Assembly (NCBI RefSeq): GCF_002874965.1
Contig: NZ_CP025624.1
Location: forward strand, 3,596,001 to 3,660,000
Reading direction: 5' to 3'
DNA length: 64,000 bases
Source: Pseudomonas sp. NC02
GTDB lineage: Bacteria > Pseudomonadota > Gammaproteobacteria > Pseudomonadales > Pseudomonadaceae
Below, one piece after another: positions 1-9,739 of this stretch (positions are counted from its first letter, which is position 1; each line of letters begins with the position of its first letter). The notes beneath the pieces are model-generated. The model was given only the letters and a program-made list of their open reading frames with translations. It made no database searches and was not told where the DNA came from. The position numbers were made by a program, and so were the translations under genes.

Positions 1-763
1 ACAGGATGGCGCTGTAGCCGGCCTGCAACACCACCGCCAAACCCAGCGCGGCGGGAAAAGTGCGCCAGTGGGCGTGACGCTGTGCCTGTTGCTGCTGGGC
101 CAGGGCCTCGGTGAGCAGGTCGAAACCTTGCTCGGTGCGCCCGCTGGAGCGCAGCAACGGTTGCTGGCGCAGAAACTCCATCACCCGGGCCGCCGCTTCA
201 TTGGCTGCGGCTTCGCTCAGTGCTTCAGCTTGCCCGCCCCAGCGCACGCCCCAGTGGTACACCAGCACCAGCAACGGCAACGCGGCCAGTGCCGCCAACG
301 CCATGGAGCGGTCGTAGAAAAACAGCGCCAGCAGGAGTGCCAAAGGCGTCAACAGCGCATTGGCCATTGGCTGCAAAAGGTGCGCCGGGGTGCTCATGAT
401 TTGCAGCACGGTGTGAGTCACCAGGCGATTCAGTTCAGCGCTGCGCCGCTCCACAAACCATTCCAGCGGCAGTTGCACCAGCTTGTCACCAATGCGTCGG
501 TTCAACGCCTGGGCTGCTTCGGCACCGGCGCGATAGCCCGCCAGCTGGGCATACCGGCGCAGCCAGAGGCACAACAAGGCCATGCCGGTGAAACCGATGG
601 CCCAGGCCCAAGGCGTGGTGTTGCCGAACCACTGGGCAAAGGCCATCGGCAACAACGCCAACGCTGCGCCCTGGGCCAACGCACTCAACGCCATCGCCAT
701 CAGCGCACGCCGCAACAAGCCGGCTTCACGGGGTTGCAGGCTGCGTAACAGCGCGCGAATCAT
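1..763 (-). CDS. pchI: ABC exporter PchI, 5' part only (cut by window edge)
   Basis: The reading frame starts at 763 and stays open to the window edge, giving about 254 codons. The visible part begins [15 protein letters not shown] and is a type I ABC transmembrane domain with several hydrophobic segments. The ATP-binding domain must lie beyond position 1. Its ATG overlaps the TGA of the upstream exporter gene in an ATGA quartet, so the two are translationally coupled. In pyochelin loci the PchH and PchI half-transporters are paired inner-membrane ABC proteins next to the siderophore genes, and Yersinia YbtP/YbtQ are related. Their exact role in siderophore export or handling is not settled. 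The name rests on gene order after pchD and pchH. Confidence 0.8.
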   Translation of the reverse strand, partial: MIRALLRSLQPREAGLLRRALMAMALSALAQGAALALLPMAFAQWFGNTTPWAWAIGFTGMALLCLWLRRYAQLAGYRAGAEAAQALNRRIGDKLVQLPLEWFVERRSAELNRLVTHTVLQIMSTPAHLLQPMANALLTPLALLLALFFYDRSMALAALAALPLLVLVYHWGVRWGGQAEALSEAAANEAAARVMEFLRQQPLLRSSGRTEQGFDLLTEALAQQQQAQRHAHWRTFPAALGLAVVLQAGYSAIL

Positions 764-2508
764 GCCCGTGCCCTCTTCAGTGCGGCCGCCGAAAACTGCT
801 CAGCGGCCCACAGCCCGGCGTAAGTGCCCTGCTGGTCCAGCAAGCCGTGATGCGTACCGCGCTCGACAATCCGCCCGCCTTGCAGCACGACGATCTGGTC
901 GGCGTCCTGGATGCTGCTCAAGCGGTGGGCGATTACCAGCACCGTGCGGGCACGGGCCAGGCGAGACAGCGCCTGCTGGATCGCGGCTTCGGATTCAGGA
1001 TCACTGGCGGCGGTGGCTTCATCGAGAATCAGGATCGGCGCTTCACTGAGCATCGCCCGGGCAATGCCCAGGCGTTGCACTTCACCGCCGGACAGTTGCA
1101 CGCCGGCTCCGAGGACGGTGTGATACCCCTGGGGCAGCGCGAGGATGCGCTGGTGAATCTGCGCGGCCCGGGCGGCGGCTTCCACCTCGATTTGCGTGGC
1201 GTCGGGGCGCGCCAGGCGCAGGTTGTCGAGGACGCTGGTGCGCAGCAGGCGCACATCCTGGAACACAAAGGCGACCTGGCGATACAAGGTGGCGCTGTGC
1301 ATGTCCCGCAGGTCGACGTCGCCGATGCGGATCGCCCCGGCACTCACATCGGCAAAGCGCGCAAGCAAAGTGGCCAGGGTGGATTTGCCGGCGCCCGAGT
1401 CGCCCACCAATGCGGTCAGCGTGCCGGGCGGTAGATCCAGGTCAATGTCATGCAGCACCTGCGTGCCGTCGGGGTAGCGAAAGTCCACGCCTTCAAAGCT
1501 CACCTGGCGGCCCTTGGGCTCGCGGGATTCGCGAGGTTGCGTCAACGTCGCGCTGTTGAGCACGGTGGCGATACGGCTGGCGGCCATGCGGCCCTGCACC
1601 AGTGCATCCGCACCATGCCCGACGGCCGCGACCGGCGCTGCCAGGGCCGGCCCCAGCAGCAGGAACGGCAGCAGTTGCACCGGCATCAGCCAACCGCCAG
1701 CCACCAGCGACGCACCGCCCAACAGCACCAGGGCCAGCACCAGCAACGGCGAAAGCAGCACCTCGACACTCGCCCCAAGCCCGGCCCAGCGTTGGGCCCA
1801 GCAGGAAAAGAAACTGGCGAAACGTTCCACCGCACCGAAGAACTTTGACTGCACCCGATCGGCCCGGCCGAATGACTTGACCATGGCGATGCTCTGCACA
1901 AACTGCTGGGTGGCCAGGGACAGGTTGCCCAGCGCGGCGCCCAGTGCCTTCTGGTCATCCCGATAAGCCTGGGAGCGCAAGGCTCGCAGTCGCCACAGCG
2001 CCAGCGCTGGAGGCAGCAGCACCACAACGGTCATCGGCACACTTACCGTCAGCAGGTACAACAGGCACGCCAGGGGCGCCACCAATGCGGCGGCGAGGTT
2101 GTTTGGCAAGTGCGCCACCAGTTGATGCAGCGCACCGACGTCGTCGAGCAAAACACGGTCGACTTTTTGCCCACCACGGGCGCTGAACCAAGCCAGCGGA
2201 ACCCGCGCCAAATGCGCGGCCAGCCGTTGGCGAACCTGGCGTTGCAGGTCGCTGTCGGCCAGGTGGGTCATCTGCAAGGCGGCAGCCAGCCCGAGCATGC
2301 GCAACAGCAAAGCGCCCGCACCGGCCAACAACCACCAGAACCCATCGTGCAGATCGAGTTTTCCGTCCAGCAACGACGGCGCCAACTCCGCCACCGCGAT
2401 CAACGGCAGCAGGCCGATCAGGGTCGCCAGGGCTTGCAGCAGCATGGCGCAGATCAACCGGCCACGTACAGGCGCGAGCAGTTCACGCAGCGAGTCTTGA
2501 TCAGCCAC
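760..2508 (-). CDS. pchH: ABC transporter PchH (fused membrane and ATPase domains)
   Basis: This 582-residue protein has an N-terminal transmembrane domain (roughly residues 15-310) and a C-terminal ATPase. The ATPase shows Walker [10 protein letters not shown], signature [14 protein letters not shown] and Walker [14 protein letters not shown] chose the GTG at 2508 as start because the protein then begins [10 protein letters not shown], like family members, and overlaps the pchD stop by 8 bp. An upstream ATG at 2706 would add a basic, non-homologous-looking leader lying inside pchD. It is coupled to pchD before it and pchI after it, and probably forms a heterodimer with PchI. Family knowledge places it with siderophore loci. 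Substrate and direction are inferred. Confidence 0.85.
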   Translation of the reverse strand: MADQDSLRELLAPVRGRLICAMLLQALATLIGLLPLIAVAELAPSLLDGKLDLHDGFWWLLAGAGALLLRMLGLAAALQMTHLADSDLQRQVRQRLAAHLARVPLAWFSARGGQKVDRVLLDDVGALHQLVAHLPNNLAAALVAPLACLLYLLTVSVPMTVVVLLPPALALWRLRALRSQAYRDDQKALGAALGNLSLATQQFVQSIAMVKSFGRADRVQSKFFGAVERFASFFSCWAQRWAGLGASVEVLLSPLLVLALVLLGGASLVAGGWLMPVQLLPFLLLGPALAAPVAAVGHGADALVQGRMAASRIATVLNSATLTQPRESREPKGRQVSFEGVDFRYPDGTQVLHDIDLDLPPGTLTALVGDSGAGKSTLATLLARFADVSAGAIRIGDVDLRDMHSATLYRQVAFVFQDVRLLRTSVLDNLRLARPDATQIEVEAAARAAQIHQRILALPQGYHTVLGAGVQLSGGEVQRLGIARAMLSEAPILILDEATAASDPESEAAIQQALSRLARARTVLVIAHRLSSIQDADQIVVLQGGRIVERGTHHGLLDQQGTYAGLWAAEQFSAAALKRARA

Positions 2509-4153
2509 GGGCGGCGCTTCCCTCAGGTTGTTTTGCCCCGAAATACAGCTGCTGGATAGCCTCCCGCAGGTGCTTGCGGCTGACCTTGCCCACGCCGGTT
2601 TGCGGGAAACCGGGGATAAATTCGAAGCGGTCCGGCAGCTTGAAGGCCGCCAACCCTTGCTCACGCAGATGGCGCAGCAGTTCCGGCGGGCGCGGTGCCG
2701 TGCCACGGGGAATCACGAAGGCGCAGGTGCGTTCGCCGAGGTAGGCGTCCGGCATCGCCACCAAGGCCACATCGGCGACGGCAGGATGGCTGAGCAGGAG
2801 GTTTTCGACTTCTTCGGCGGCGATCTTTTCGCCGCCACGGTTGATCACGTCCTTGTCGCGACCTTCGACCATCAGGTAGCCGTCGTCGGTGAGCATTACC
2901 CGGTCGCCGGTGCGGTAGAAACCGTCAGTGGTAAACGCCTGGGCGTTGTGCGCAGGGTGGCGGTAGTAACCGCGAATCGTGTACGGACCACGGGTCAGCA
3001 ATTGGCCGACCTGGCCCTGTATCACGTCCTGTTCGTTGTCGTCCACCACCCGGATTTCGTCGCCCGGGGACATGGGTTTGCCCTGGGTGTGCAGGACTCG
3101 TTGCGGTGGGTCGTTGGGGTCGGTATAGCAAATCAGCCCCTCGGCCATGCCGAACACTTGCTGCAAGCGGCAGCCGAGGGTGGGTTCCACGCGGCGGGCA
3201 GCCTCGAAGCTCAGTTTGGCGCCGCCGACTTGCAGCAGTTGCAATCCTGGCAGGCCCTGCCCGCGCGCCTGGGCGGCATCCAGCCAGACCAGCACCAGTG
3301 GCGGCACCAGCGCGGTATGGGTCACGCGTTCATGCTCGATCAGGGCGAAGCAGGTTTCGGCGCTTGGCGAGCCGCTCAGCACCACACGGCCGCCCATCAG
3401 CAAGGTGCCCATGAACCCCGGGCAGCACATGGGAAAGTTATGGGCCATGGGCAGCGCGGCGAGGTACACCGTGGCGTCGGTCAGGCCGCAACGTTCGGCG
3501 CTGGTCCGCACGTTGTAGAGGTATTCATTGTGGCGACGCGGGATCAGTTTCGGCACGCCGGTGGAGCCACCGGACAACTGGAAACACGCGACGGCATCCG
3601 CGGGCGGCGCAGAAAAGGTTGGCTGCGGGTCGTCCAGATAAAGGTCTTCGAGCGCGATGAATTCTTCAGCCTCACCGGCCACGATCACCCACGCAAGGTC
3701 GCCATGGGCCGCCTTCAAGCCACGGGCCATGCCCCGATAATCAAAACCTGCCGTGACGTCAGCGCAGAGGTATGCCCTGGCCTGGGCAAACTCGCAGAAG
3801 CGGCCGATTTCCAGATGACGATGGGCCGGTAACGCAAAGATTGGCCGTACGCCGAGGCGATACAGGGCGAAGCACACTTCGACAAAACCCACGCAGTTCG
3901 GCAGTTGCACCACCACGTTGTCCCCTGCCACCAACCCCAGCCGGGAGAACCCGCCGGCCAGTTGATCGACCCGTTGATCCAGTTGGCGATAGCTCACCCG
4001 CAGCGTTCCATCGGTGATCGCTTCACGCTCGCCAAAGGTGCGGGCGGCGTTGCGTAGCAGGTCGCCAAAGGTCTCGTCGCGCCAATAGCCTGCGTCGCGA
4101 TAGCGTTGGGCAAACGCTTCGGGCCAATCGGGGCAGTCGTCAATGATAGTCAT
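2501..4153 (-). CDS. pchD: Salicylate-AMP ligase PchD
   Basis: This 550-residue adenylating enzyme belongs to the EntE/DhbE/PchD family, which activates an aryl acid (salicylate in pyochelin synthesis) and loads it on a peptide synthetase. Visible adenylation motifs are [16 protein letters not shown] (A3), FYRTGDRV (A7), [11 protein letters not shown] (A8) and the C-terminal lysine motif [10 protein letters not shown] (A10). The ATG at 4153 is preceded by a GGAG ribosome site, and the length fits PchD. The frame is open further upstream to 4321, but that leader looks non-conserved. It is the first gene of the leftward pchD-pchH-pchI operon. Salicylate rather than 2,3-dihydroxybenzoate is inferred from the pch/fet context, since no salicylate synthesis gene lies in the window. 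Confidence 0.88.
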   Translation of the reverse strand: MTIIDDCPDWPEAFAQRYRDAGYWRDETFGDLLRNAARTFGEREAITDGTLRVSYRQLDQRVDQLAGGFSRLGLVAGDNVVVQLPNCVGFVEVCFALYRLGVRPIFALPAHRHLEIGRFCEFAQARAYLCADVTAGFDYRGMARGLKAAHGDLAWVIVAGEAEEFIALEDLYLDDPQPTFSAPPADAVACFQLSGGSTGVPKLIPRRHNEYLYNVRTSAERCGLTDATVYLAALPMAHNFPMCCPGFMGTLLMGGRVVLSGSPSAETCFALIEHERVTHTALVPPLVLVWLDAAQARGQGLPGLQLLQVGGAKLSFEAARRVEPTLGCRLQQVFGMAEGLICYTDPNDPPQRVLHTQGKPMSPGDEIRVVDDNEQDVIQGQVGQLLTRGPYTIRGYYRHPAHNAQAFTTDGFYRTGDRVMLTDDGYLMVEGRDKDVINRGGEKIAAEEVENLLLSHPAVADVALVAMPDAYLGERTCAFVIPRGTAPRPPELLRHLREQGLAAFKLPDRFEFIPGFPQTGVGKVSRKHLREAIQQLYFGAKQPEGSAARG

Positions 4154-4287
4154 GGGGTCTCCAGAGTTTTTTTCGGCAATAAGGGGCCGATGCCGTGAAC
4201 AAAAGGCCTGCGGGGCAAGGGTGAAAAGGGCTAGGGAGAATGGGTCATTGAGCGGTTCATCCATGAGTCGCCAAGGGCTGCGGAAAT

Positions 4288-4306
4288 GAGAGTGATTATT
4301 AATAGG
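4288..4306 (-). promoter_or_regulatory. Fur-box-like site upstream of pchD
   Basis: GAGAGTGATTATTAATAGG matches the 19-bp Fur consensus (GATAATGATAATCATTATC) at 12 of 19 positions by hand count. It lies about 135 bp upstream of the pchD start in an AT-rich patch. Iron repression of pyochelin operons is well established; this exact site is inferred. Confidence 0.5.
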
Positions 4307-4353
4307 CAAAAGCCGCAGCACGGCAACCGGCAGGACATTCGTTTGCGCGGCTT

Positions 4354-4368
4354 TTTCTTTTGATTGCG
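4354..4368 (-). promoter_or_regulatory. Putative PchR-binding motif upstream of pchD
   Basis: On the minus strand this reads CGCAATCAAAAGAAA. It matches the motif upstream of fetA (5436-5450) at 13 of 15 positions. In both places it sits about 45 bp upstream of a Fur-like box, a position suited to an activator. PchR is known to activate pch and fet promoters with its ferri-siderophore. Assigning this motif to PchR is inference. Confidence 0.45.
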
Positions 4369-4428
4369 CTACAGCGTGAGTTTCTGCGGCCTGCAGCGAT
4401 GAGGCGTGGTCCGGGCTTTCGGCTAAAG

Positions 4429-4447
4429 GATAATCATTCTTAATTAC
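4429..4447 (+). promoter_or_regulatory. Fur-box-like site upstream of pchR
   Basis: GATAATCATTCTTAATTAC matches the Fur consensus at 12 of 19 positions. It lies 59 bp before the pchR start, where a promoter would be. Fur control of pchR is known in relatives. Confidence 0.5.
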
Positions 4448-4505
4448 AGGTAAGAAATTTCCTGCTAGCGTATGCCCCTCTTTTCCGGTTCACAGGGAGT
4501 CCGCC

Positions 4506-5408
4506 ATGCTCAGCCCACACGCTGCGCCGCTACCGACCCAAAGGGATTTCACCCTCAATTTTCCCAACACTTTGAACACGGGTGCCGCCACCGTCGTGCC
4601 GGAAATCACCCTGTCCGCCGGGACTGTGTTGATGGACAGCCAGATGTGGATGCAAGAGCCGCTGTGGCAAGGTTTGAAGATCATCCTGGTGCTCAGCGGC
4701 CAGCTCAATTGCCGGGTCGAAGGCCAGCAGGAAGTGGAGATTCGCGGGCCGACCCTGTGCGCCGTGGCCAACCAGGGTGAACATTGTGGCGATCACCTGT
4801 TCGCCAGTGGTGTGCCGGTGCGCTACACCACCGTGCAGCTGGATTTCCCGTCGATCCGCAGCGTCGGCCTTGAGCCTGAGCGCCTGCTGGATAAACGCGG
4901 CGGCGGGCCGATGATGTTCTGCCAGCCCGCGAGCAAACCGTTGCTCGCCCTTGCCCAACAGATTTTCACCTGCCCGTTGCAGGGCCCTGCCCGCTCCTTC
5001 TATCTGGGCGGCAAGGCCCTGGAGCTGACAGCGCTGGGGGTGGAGGGAATTCTCGCGCAAACCGAGTCGCGCCCGGTGCAGGACGCCCATTGCAACTCAG
5101 CGGACATCGAACGCATTCATGCCGCCCGCGACCTGTTGCTCGGTTCGTTGCAGGCTTCGCCGTCATTGGCCGAGCTGTCTCGCGCAGTCGGCCTCAACCC
5201 GCGCAAATTGACCGCGGGCTTTCGTCAGGTATTCGGCACCAGTGTCTATGTGTACTTGCAGGAACAGCGCCTGGCCGAAGCCTATCGCCTGCTCGCCAGC
5301 GGTGAGACCAATGTGTCCAGCGCCGCGTACCGCGTGGGTTACAGCCCGGCGCATTTCTCCACGGCGTTTCGCAAGCGTTTCGGGGTTTCGCCCAAGGCGT
5401 TGCGCTGA
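4506..5408 (+). CDS. pchR: AraC-type siderophore-responsive regulator PchR
   Basis: This 300-residue protein has a variable N-terminal sensing half and a C-terminal AraC double helix-turn-helix (about residues 200-300). The sequences LAELSRAVGLNPRKLTAGF and AAYRVGYSPAHFSTAFRKRF are the two recognition units. PchR proteins bind ferri-pyochelin or ferri-enantio-pyochelin in the cytoplasm and activate the biosynthesis and uptake operons. The gene lies between pchD (divergent) and the fet operon (same strand), as in enantio-pyochelin loci. An AGGGAG ribosome site precedes the ATG, and a Fur-like site lies about 60 bp upstream. Which siderophore enantiomer it recognises cannot be read from sequence alone. 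Confidence 0.85.
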   Translation: MLSPHAAPLPTQRDFTLNFPNTLNTGAATVVPEITLSAGTVLMDSQMWMQEPLWQGLKIILVLSGQLNCRVEGQQEVEIRGPTLCAVANQGEHCGDHLFASGVPVRYTTVQLDFPSIRSVGLEPERLLDKRGGGPMMFCQPASKPLLALAQQIFTCPLQGPARSFYLGGKALELTALGVEGILAQTESRPVQDAHCNSADIERIHAARDLLLGSLQASPSLAELSRAVGLNPRKLTAGFRQVFGTSVYVYLQEQRLAEAYRLLASGETNVSSAAYRVGYSPAHFSTAFRKRFGVSPKALR

Positions 5409-5435
5409 CGGGTTGTGAAAGTTCCGCCCTGCCCC

Positions 5436-5450
5436 GCAAACGAAAGAAAT
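5436..5450 (+). promoter_or_regulatory. Putative PchR-binding motif upstream of fetA
   Basis: CGCAAACGAAAGAAA lies 91 bp before the fetA start and matches 13 of 15 bases of the motif upstream of pchD. It is followed after about 45 bp by a Fur-like region. Its assignment to PchR is inferred. Confidence 0.45.
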
Positions 5451-5495
5451 GATCGCTCGACCCAAAGCAATAGCCCTGCGTCACAACGCCTGGAT

Positions 5496-5517
5496 GAGAT
5501 ACGTTTGCATTCGCATT
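5496..5517 (+). promoter_or_regulatory. Weak Fur-like region upstream of fetA
   Basis: The stretch begins GAGATACGTTTGCATTCGC and carries repeated CATT half-sites of the kind seen in Pseudomonas Fur boxes, but only about 9 of 19 positions match the classical consensus. It ends 24 bp before the fetA start codon. Confidence 0.35.
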
Positions 5518-5541
5518 GAACACCTCATCATGGAGTGAAGC

Positions 5542-7770
5542 ATGGGCACCCGCGTTCTGTACCGAGACACCCCAGGTTTGCCAATCGATACCGCAGTCCC
5601 GCACTTGAAAACCAGTCGCAAGCCCTTGGCAACCCTGATCCATGGCGTTGCCCTGGGCCTGTCGCTGACCCAGATGAACCTTGTGCAGGCCGCCGAGGCG
5701 GACACCGATCACGCCCTGGTGCTCGACAGCAGCGTGGTCACCGGGACCCAAGCCGACAGCCCCACCGGACAACAGGCCGGCTACGTGGCCAAGCGTAGCC
5801 TCAGCGGGACCAAGACCGACACCGCGCTCAATGAAATCCCCCAGTCGATCTCCGTAGTGACCCGCGACCAGATGGACGCGCAGCAAGTGCAATCGGTGAG
5901 CGAAGCGTTGCGCTACACGGCCGGCGTGCAGGCCAACACTACCGCCGCCAGCCAGCGCTTCGACAACCTCTCGATTCGCGGCTTCGACGTGACCAGCACC
6001 GGCATGTTGCGCGACGGCTTACGTGGCACCACCACCCAGGCCTGGCCAAAAGCCGAAGCCTATGGCCTGGAACGCATCGACGTGCTCAAGGGCCCGGCCT
6101 CGGTGTTGTTCGGCCAGAACGCACCGGGCGGTGTGGTCAACCAGATCAGCAAGCGGCCACTGGACCAGTCGTTCCATGAAGTGCAGCTCCAGGGCGGCAG
6201 TTTCGACCGCGCCCAGGGCCAGTTCGACTTCAGCGGGCCACTGGATGACCAGAGGCAATTCCTCTATCGGCTGGTGGGCCTGGAGCGCAGCAGCGGCACC
6301 CAGTTCGATCACATCAAGGACGACAAAACCTTCATCGCGCCGTCGTTTACCTGGCGGCCGAACGACGACACCAGCCTGACCGTACTGGCCGATTACTCGG
6401 AGGATGAATTCGGCGCGCCCCGGGTGTTCCTGCCGACGGTGGGCACGCTCAAGCCGAACCCGAATGGCAAGGTCAAACACAACGTCTTTCTCGACGAACC
6501 CGGCCTGGACAACGGCCGCACGCAATACTCGCTGGGCTACCTGTTGGAGCACCGGATCAACGATGTGTGGAGCCTGAATTCCAGCGCACGTTATGGCCAC
6601 GTCAACCTGCTGACCAACACCGCCAGCGGCATGTCCCTGGCGCCGGACCTGCGCACCTTGAACCGGTCGGCCTACCGCTTCCGCATCGTCGGCGACGTGT
6701 ACTCCCTGGACAACAATGCCCAGGCCCGCTGGAACCTTGGCGAGGTGCAGATGGTGTCGCTGCTGGGGGTCGATTACCGGCGCACCCGTGAAGACTATTA
6801 CCTCAACGGCGGCGCGGCATCGTCGATCGACATCTACAACCCGGTGCACGGGGGTGTGTTCGCGCCGAACACCCCGTTCGCCAGCACCTTGCAGCGCGCC
6901 GACCAGACCGGGCTCTACGCCCAGCAGCAGATGACGTTCAACGACCGTTGGGTACTGACCGTCGGCGGTCGCCAGGATCATTCGAGTGCGCGCACCGACA
7001 ACCGCCTGACCGACACCGGGCAGAAGCAGGACGACAACAAGTTCACCTACCGTGCAGGCCTCGTTTACCTGGCCGACAACGGCCTGTCGCCGTACATCAG
7101 CTACGCCACCTCGTTCGACCCGGTGCTCGGCACTGATTTCTACGGCACCAGCTTCAAACCGAGCACCGCCAAGCAGTCGGAAGTCGGCATCAAGTACCAG
7201 CCGCCCGGGATCGACAGCTACATCACCCTGTCGCTGTTCGACCTGACCCAGCAGAACGTCAAGACCACCGACCCGAGCAACCCGCTGAACAGCGTGCAGA
7301 CCGGTGAGGTCAACGTGCGCGGCGTGGAGCTGGAAGGCAAGGCCAGCCTCGCCAAGGGCCTGGACCTGCTGGCAACCCTGACCTACAACGACGCCGAAGT
7401 CAGCAAGAGCAACAACCCGCTGGAAAAAGGCAACCGCCCCACCGACACCCCGGAAAAAATGGCGTCGTTGTGGGCTGACTACACCCTGCCCTTTGGCCCG
7501 CTCACCGGGCTCGGATTTGGCGTCGGCGTACGCTATATCGGTTCCACCGAGGCCGATGCTGCCAACACTGTGAGCGTGCCCTCCTACACCTTGCTCGACG
7601 CGGCGGTGCACTACGATTTCGACAAGCTGATCCCGGCGGCCAAGGGCCTGCGCCTGGCGGTGAATGCCACCAACCTGACCGACAAGCACTATTACGAAGG
7701 CTGCTCCCTCTCCAGCTGCAGTGCCGGGTATGACCGCAGTGTCATCGCCAGCCTGCGCTATCGCTGGTAA
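5542..7770 (+). CDS. fetA: TonB-dependent ferri-siderophore receptor FetA
   Basis: This 742-residue outer-membrane receptor has an export leader with a hydrophobic segment near residues 33-50, ending NLVQAAEA. A plug domain follows (NEIPQSISVVTRDQM, RIDVLKGPASVLFGQNAPGG), then a long beta-barrel ending in an aromatic residue (ASLRYRW), as in siderophore receptors. A GGAG ribosome site lies 7 bp before the ATG. It is the first gene of a six-gene coupled uptake operon just downstream of pchR. In P. protegens FetA imports ferri-enantio-pyochelin, and the P. aeruginosa counterpart is FptA. The gene order favours FetA. TonB-dependent siderophore uptake itself is secure. Confidence 0.85.
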   Translation: MGTRVLYRDTPGLPIDTAVPHLKTSRKPLATLIHGVALGLSLTQMNLVQAAEADTDHALVLDSSVVTGTQADSPTGQQAGYVAKRSLSGTKTDTALNEIPQSISVVTRDQMDAQQVQSVSEALRYTAGVQANTTAASQRFDNLSIRGFDVTSTGMLRDGLRGTTTQAWPKAEAYGLERIDVLKGPASVLFGQNAPGGVVNQISKRPLDQSFHEVQLQGGSFDRAQGQFDFSGPLDDQRQFLYRLVGLERSSGTQFDHIKDDKTFIAPSFTWRPNDDTSLTVLADYSEDEFGAPRVFLPTVGTLKPNPNGKVKHNVFLDEPGLDNGRTQYSLGYLLEHRINDVWSLNSSARYGHVNLLTNTASGMSLAPDLRTLNRSAYRFRIVGDVYSLDNNAQARWNLGEVQMVSLLGVDYRRTREDYYLNGGAASSIDIYNPVHGGVFAPNTPFASTLQRADQTGLYAQQQMTFNDRWVLTVGGRQDHSSARTDNRLTDTGQKQDDNKFTYRAGLVYLADNGLSPYISYATSFDPVLGTDFYGTSFKPSTAKQSEVGIKYQPPGIDSYITLSLFDLTQQNVKTTDPSNPLNSVQTGEVNVRGVELEGKASLAKGLDLLATLTYNDAEVSKSNNPLEKGNRPTDTPEKMASLWADYTLPFGPLTGLGFGVGVRYIGSTEADAANTVSVPSYTLLDAAVHYDFDKLIPAAKGLRLAVNATNLTDKHYYEGCSLSSCSAGYDRSVIASLRYRW

Positions 7771-7775
7771 CTGCC

Positions 7776-8627
7776 ATGCGTGGGTGGTGGCTTCGTGTGC
7801 ATCGATGGCTGGCGCTGAGCGTCGGCCTGCTGCTGGCGCTGATTGGCTTGAGCGGTGCGCTGCTGGAACTCAAGGGGCCGATCCTGCGCTGGGAGGTCGG
7901 CAGCCAGGCCTTGGACCTGGCTCCGGTTGAACACGGCGCACTGCTGGATGACGCGCAGTGGATCAGCGCGGCACTGGGTGCCTACCCGCAATTTCAGAAA
8001 GTCTTTGGCGCCGCAAAACCGCGCCAGGGTTTCCTGGAATCGGACAACGCGATCGTCTTCGGAGCCCTGGAGGATCGGCCCGGCATCGGCATTGCGATGA
8101 TCGATCCCTACAGTGCCGAGCCACGGGCATTTTTTGTGTTCGATGACCTGTGGCTGGCGAAGCTGGTGGCGCTGCACCGGGCACTGCTGTTGCCGCCGCC
8201 CATTGGCGCCGTCGCCCTGTTTGCCTGTGGCCTGGTGCTGCTGGGCTCGGTGGGCAGCGGCCTGTACCTGTGGTGGCCGGGGCGGCGCAGCTGGTGGAAA
8301 GCCGCCAGCTTGCGCCCGGGCAGCCAGGGCCTGCGCCGCCTGCGGGAATGGCACAACGTCGCAGCCGCCTGGCTGTGCCTGCCGTTGGCGGTGATTGCCG
8401 GCAGCGGCGCCTGGCTGGCCCGGCCCGACTGGTTCTTCGCCAACCCCGCCGCGATCAAACCGCTGTTCTCCGCCGCCCACGGCCACCTGTTGCTCGGGTT
8501 GCCCGGCGCGGCCCTGGCCTTTCTTTGCGGCCTGGCATTGCCGCTGCTCTATCTCACCGGGCTGTTGTTGTGGTGGCGCAAACGCGTCCGCCACGTGCGC
8601 CCAACTGTTCAAGGAAATTGTTCATGA
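7776..8627 (+). CDS. fetB: PepSY-type inner-membrane protein FetB
   Basis: This 283-residue membrane protein begins RGWWLRVHRWLALSVGLL, the typical start of PepSY-associated membrane helix proteins. Further membrane helices lie near residues 145-165, 190-215 and 240-270. Members of this family sit beside siderophore receptors, and some act as inner-membrane reductases or in iron release. It starts 5 bp after fetA and its stop overlaps the fetC start (ATGA). Position two of the fet operon supports the name; the biochemical role is unknown to me. Confidence 0.75.
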   Translation: MRGWWLRVHRWLALSVGLLLALIGLSGALLELKGPILRWEVGSQALDLAPVEHGALLDDAQWISAALGAYPQFQKVFGAAKPRQGFLESDNAIVFGALEDRPGIGIAMIDPYSAEPRAFFVFDDLWLAKLVALHRALLLPPPIGAVALFACGLVLLGSVGSGLYLWWPGRRSWWKAASLRPGSQGLRRLREWHNVAAAWLCLPLAVIAGSGAWLARPDWFFANPAAIKPLFSAAHGHLLLGLPGAALAFLCGLALPLLYLTGLLLWWRKRVRHVRPTVQGNCS

Positions 8628-9739
8628 AACACCCTCTGTTGTTGCAACGCGGCCTGCTGCTCGGTCTTGGCCTGTTAATGAGCGGCCTGGCCTGCGCCCA
8701 CACCGTCACCGACCTGGCGGGGCGCAAGGTCGACGTACCGGACAAGGTCTCGCATATCCTGCTGGGTGAAGGCCGGATGATCTACTCGCTGTCGCTCCTT
8801 GAAGGCAAGAACCCGTTTACCCGCATCGCCGGCTGGCAAGGGGATTTTCGCGGCCTGGACGTGCAGGGTTACGCCGCGTTCCAGAAGCACTTTCCCGAAG
8901 CCGACAACGTACCGTTGGTAGGCGGCACCTCCGCCGAAACCTTCAGTGTGGAAAAGGCCCTGGCGGTACACCCGGACCTGGCGATCATGGCCTTGAGCGG
9001 CGGCCATGGCCCGAGCCCCGACAGCGAGGCGGTCAAGCAGCTGGAAGCGGCCGGCGTGGCGGTGATTTTCGTCGACTTCAGCGACCATCCGCTGAGCAAC
9101 ACGGTGCCGAGCATGCGCCTGCTGGGCAAGGCTCTGGACCGTAATCAACAAGCCGAGGACTACATCGCGTTTTACCAGGCCTCGCTGGCCAAGGTCACCG
9201 ATACCCTGGCCAAGGCCGGGACGGTAAAACGGCCGAAGATCTTCATCGACATGCTCGCCGGCCTGCAGGATTGCTGTGGTTCGCCGGGCACCGGCAACTT
9301 CGGGGAAATGATCAAGCTCGCGGGTGGCCGGAACATCGCCGACGGGCGCATTCCCGGCCCGATCGGCACATTGAACGTCGAATACATTCTGTCCAGCGAT
9401 CCGGATGTGTACGTCGCCACCGGCGTATTCGGCCACGGCCAGGGCGGTGTGACCCTCGGCTATTCGGCCACGCCGCAGCAGGCCAACGACAGCCTCAAGC
9501 AAGTGTCCCAGCGCGCGCCGCTGAATGAACTGCGGGCGGTACGTGAAGGCAACGTGCATGGCCTCTGGCATATTTTCTATGACTCGCCGGAACACTTGAT
9601 CGCAGTGCAGGCCCTGGCCAAGTGGCTGCATCCTGAGTTGTTCGCCGACCTGGATCCGGAACAGACCCGAGCCGAATTGTACCGGCGCTTTATGCCAATT
9701 CCGGCCAGCGGCGTATTCACCACGAGCCTTGTGCCGTGA
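8624..9739 (+). CDS. fetC: Periplasmic ferri-siderophore-binding protein FetC
   Basis: This 371-residue protein has a clear signal peptide (residues about 1-25, ending SGLACA) and then a helical-backbone BtuF/FhuD-type binding protein that begins HTVTDLAGRKVDVPDKV. It feeds the FecCD permease and ATPase encoded just downstream. The start overlaps the fetB stop, and the stop overlaps the GTG start of fetD. In P. protegens FetCDE is the inner-membrane importer for ferri-enantio-pyochelin, whereas P. aeruginosa uses the single protein FptX. The presence of an ABC importer is therefore evidence for the enantio-pyochelin type. The open frame extends upstream inside fetB, but the ATG at 8624 gives the signal peptide. 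Confidence 0.83.
   Translation: MKHPLLLQRGLLLGLGLLMSGLACAHTVTDLAGRKVDVPDKVSHILLGEGRMIYSLSLLEGKNPFTRIAGWQGDFRGLDVQGYAAFQKHFPEADNVPLVGGTSAETFSVEKALAVHPDLAIMALSGGHGPSPDSEAVKQLEAAGVAVIFVDFSDHPLSNTVPSMRLLGKALDRNQQAEDYIAFYQASLAKVTDTLAKAGTVKRPKIFIDMLAGLQDCCGSPGTGNFGEMIKLAGGRNIADGRIPGPIGTLNVEYILSSDPDVYVATGVFGHGQGGVTLGYSATPQQANDSLKQVSQRAPLNELRAVREGNVHGLWHIFYDSPEHLIAVQALAKWLHPELFADLDPEQTRAELYRRFMPIPASGVFTTSLVP

Noticed and set aside
6019..7689. Long minus-strand frame of 556 codons opposite fetA
   Set aside because: It lies wholly antisense to fetA, which has clear TonB-receptor features and a ribosome site. High GC makes such shadow frames common.
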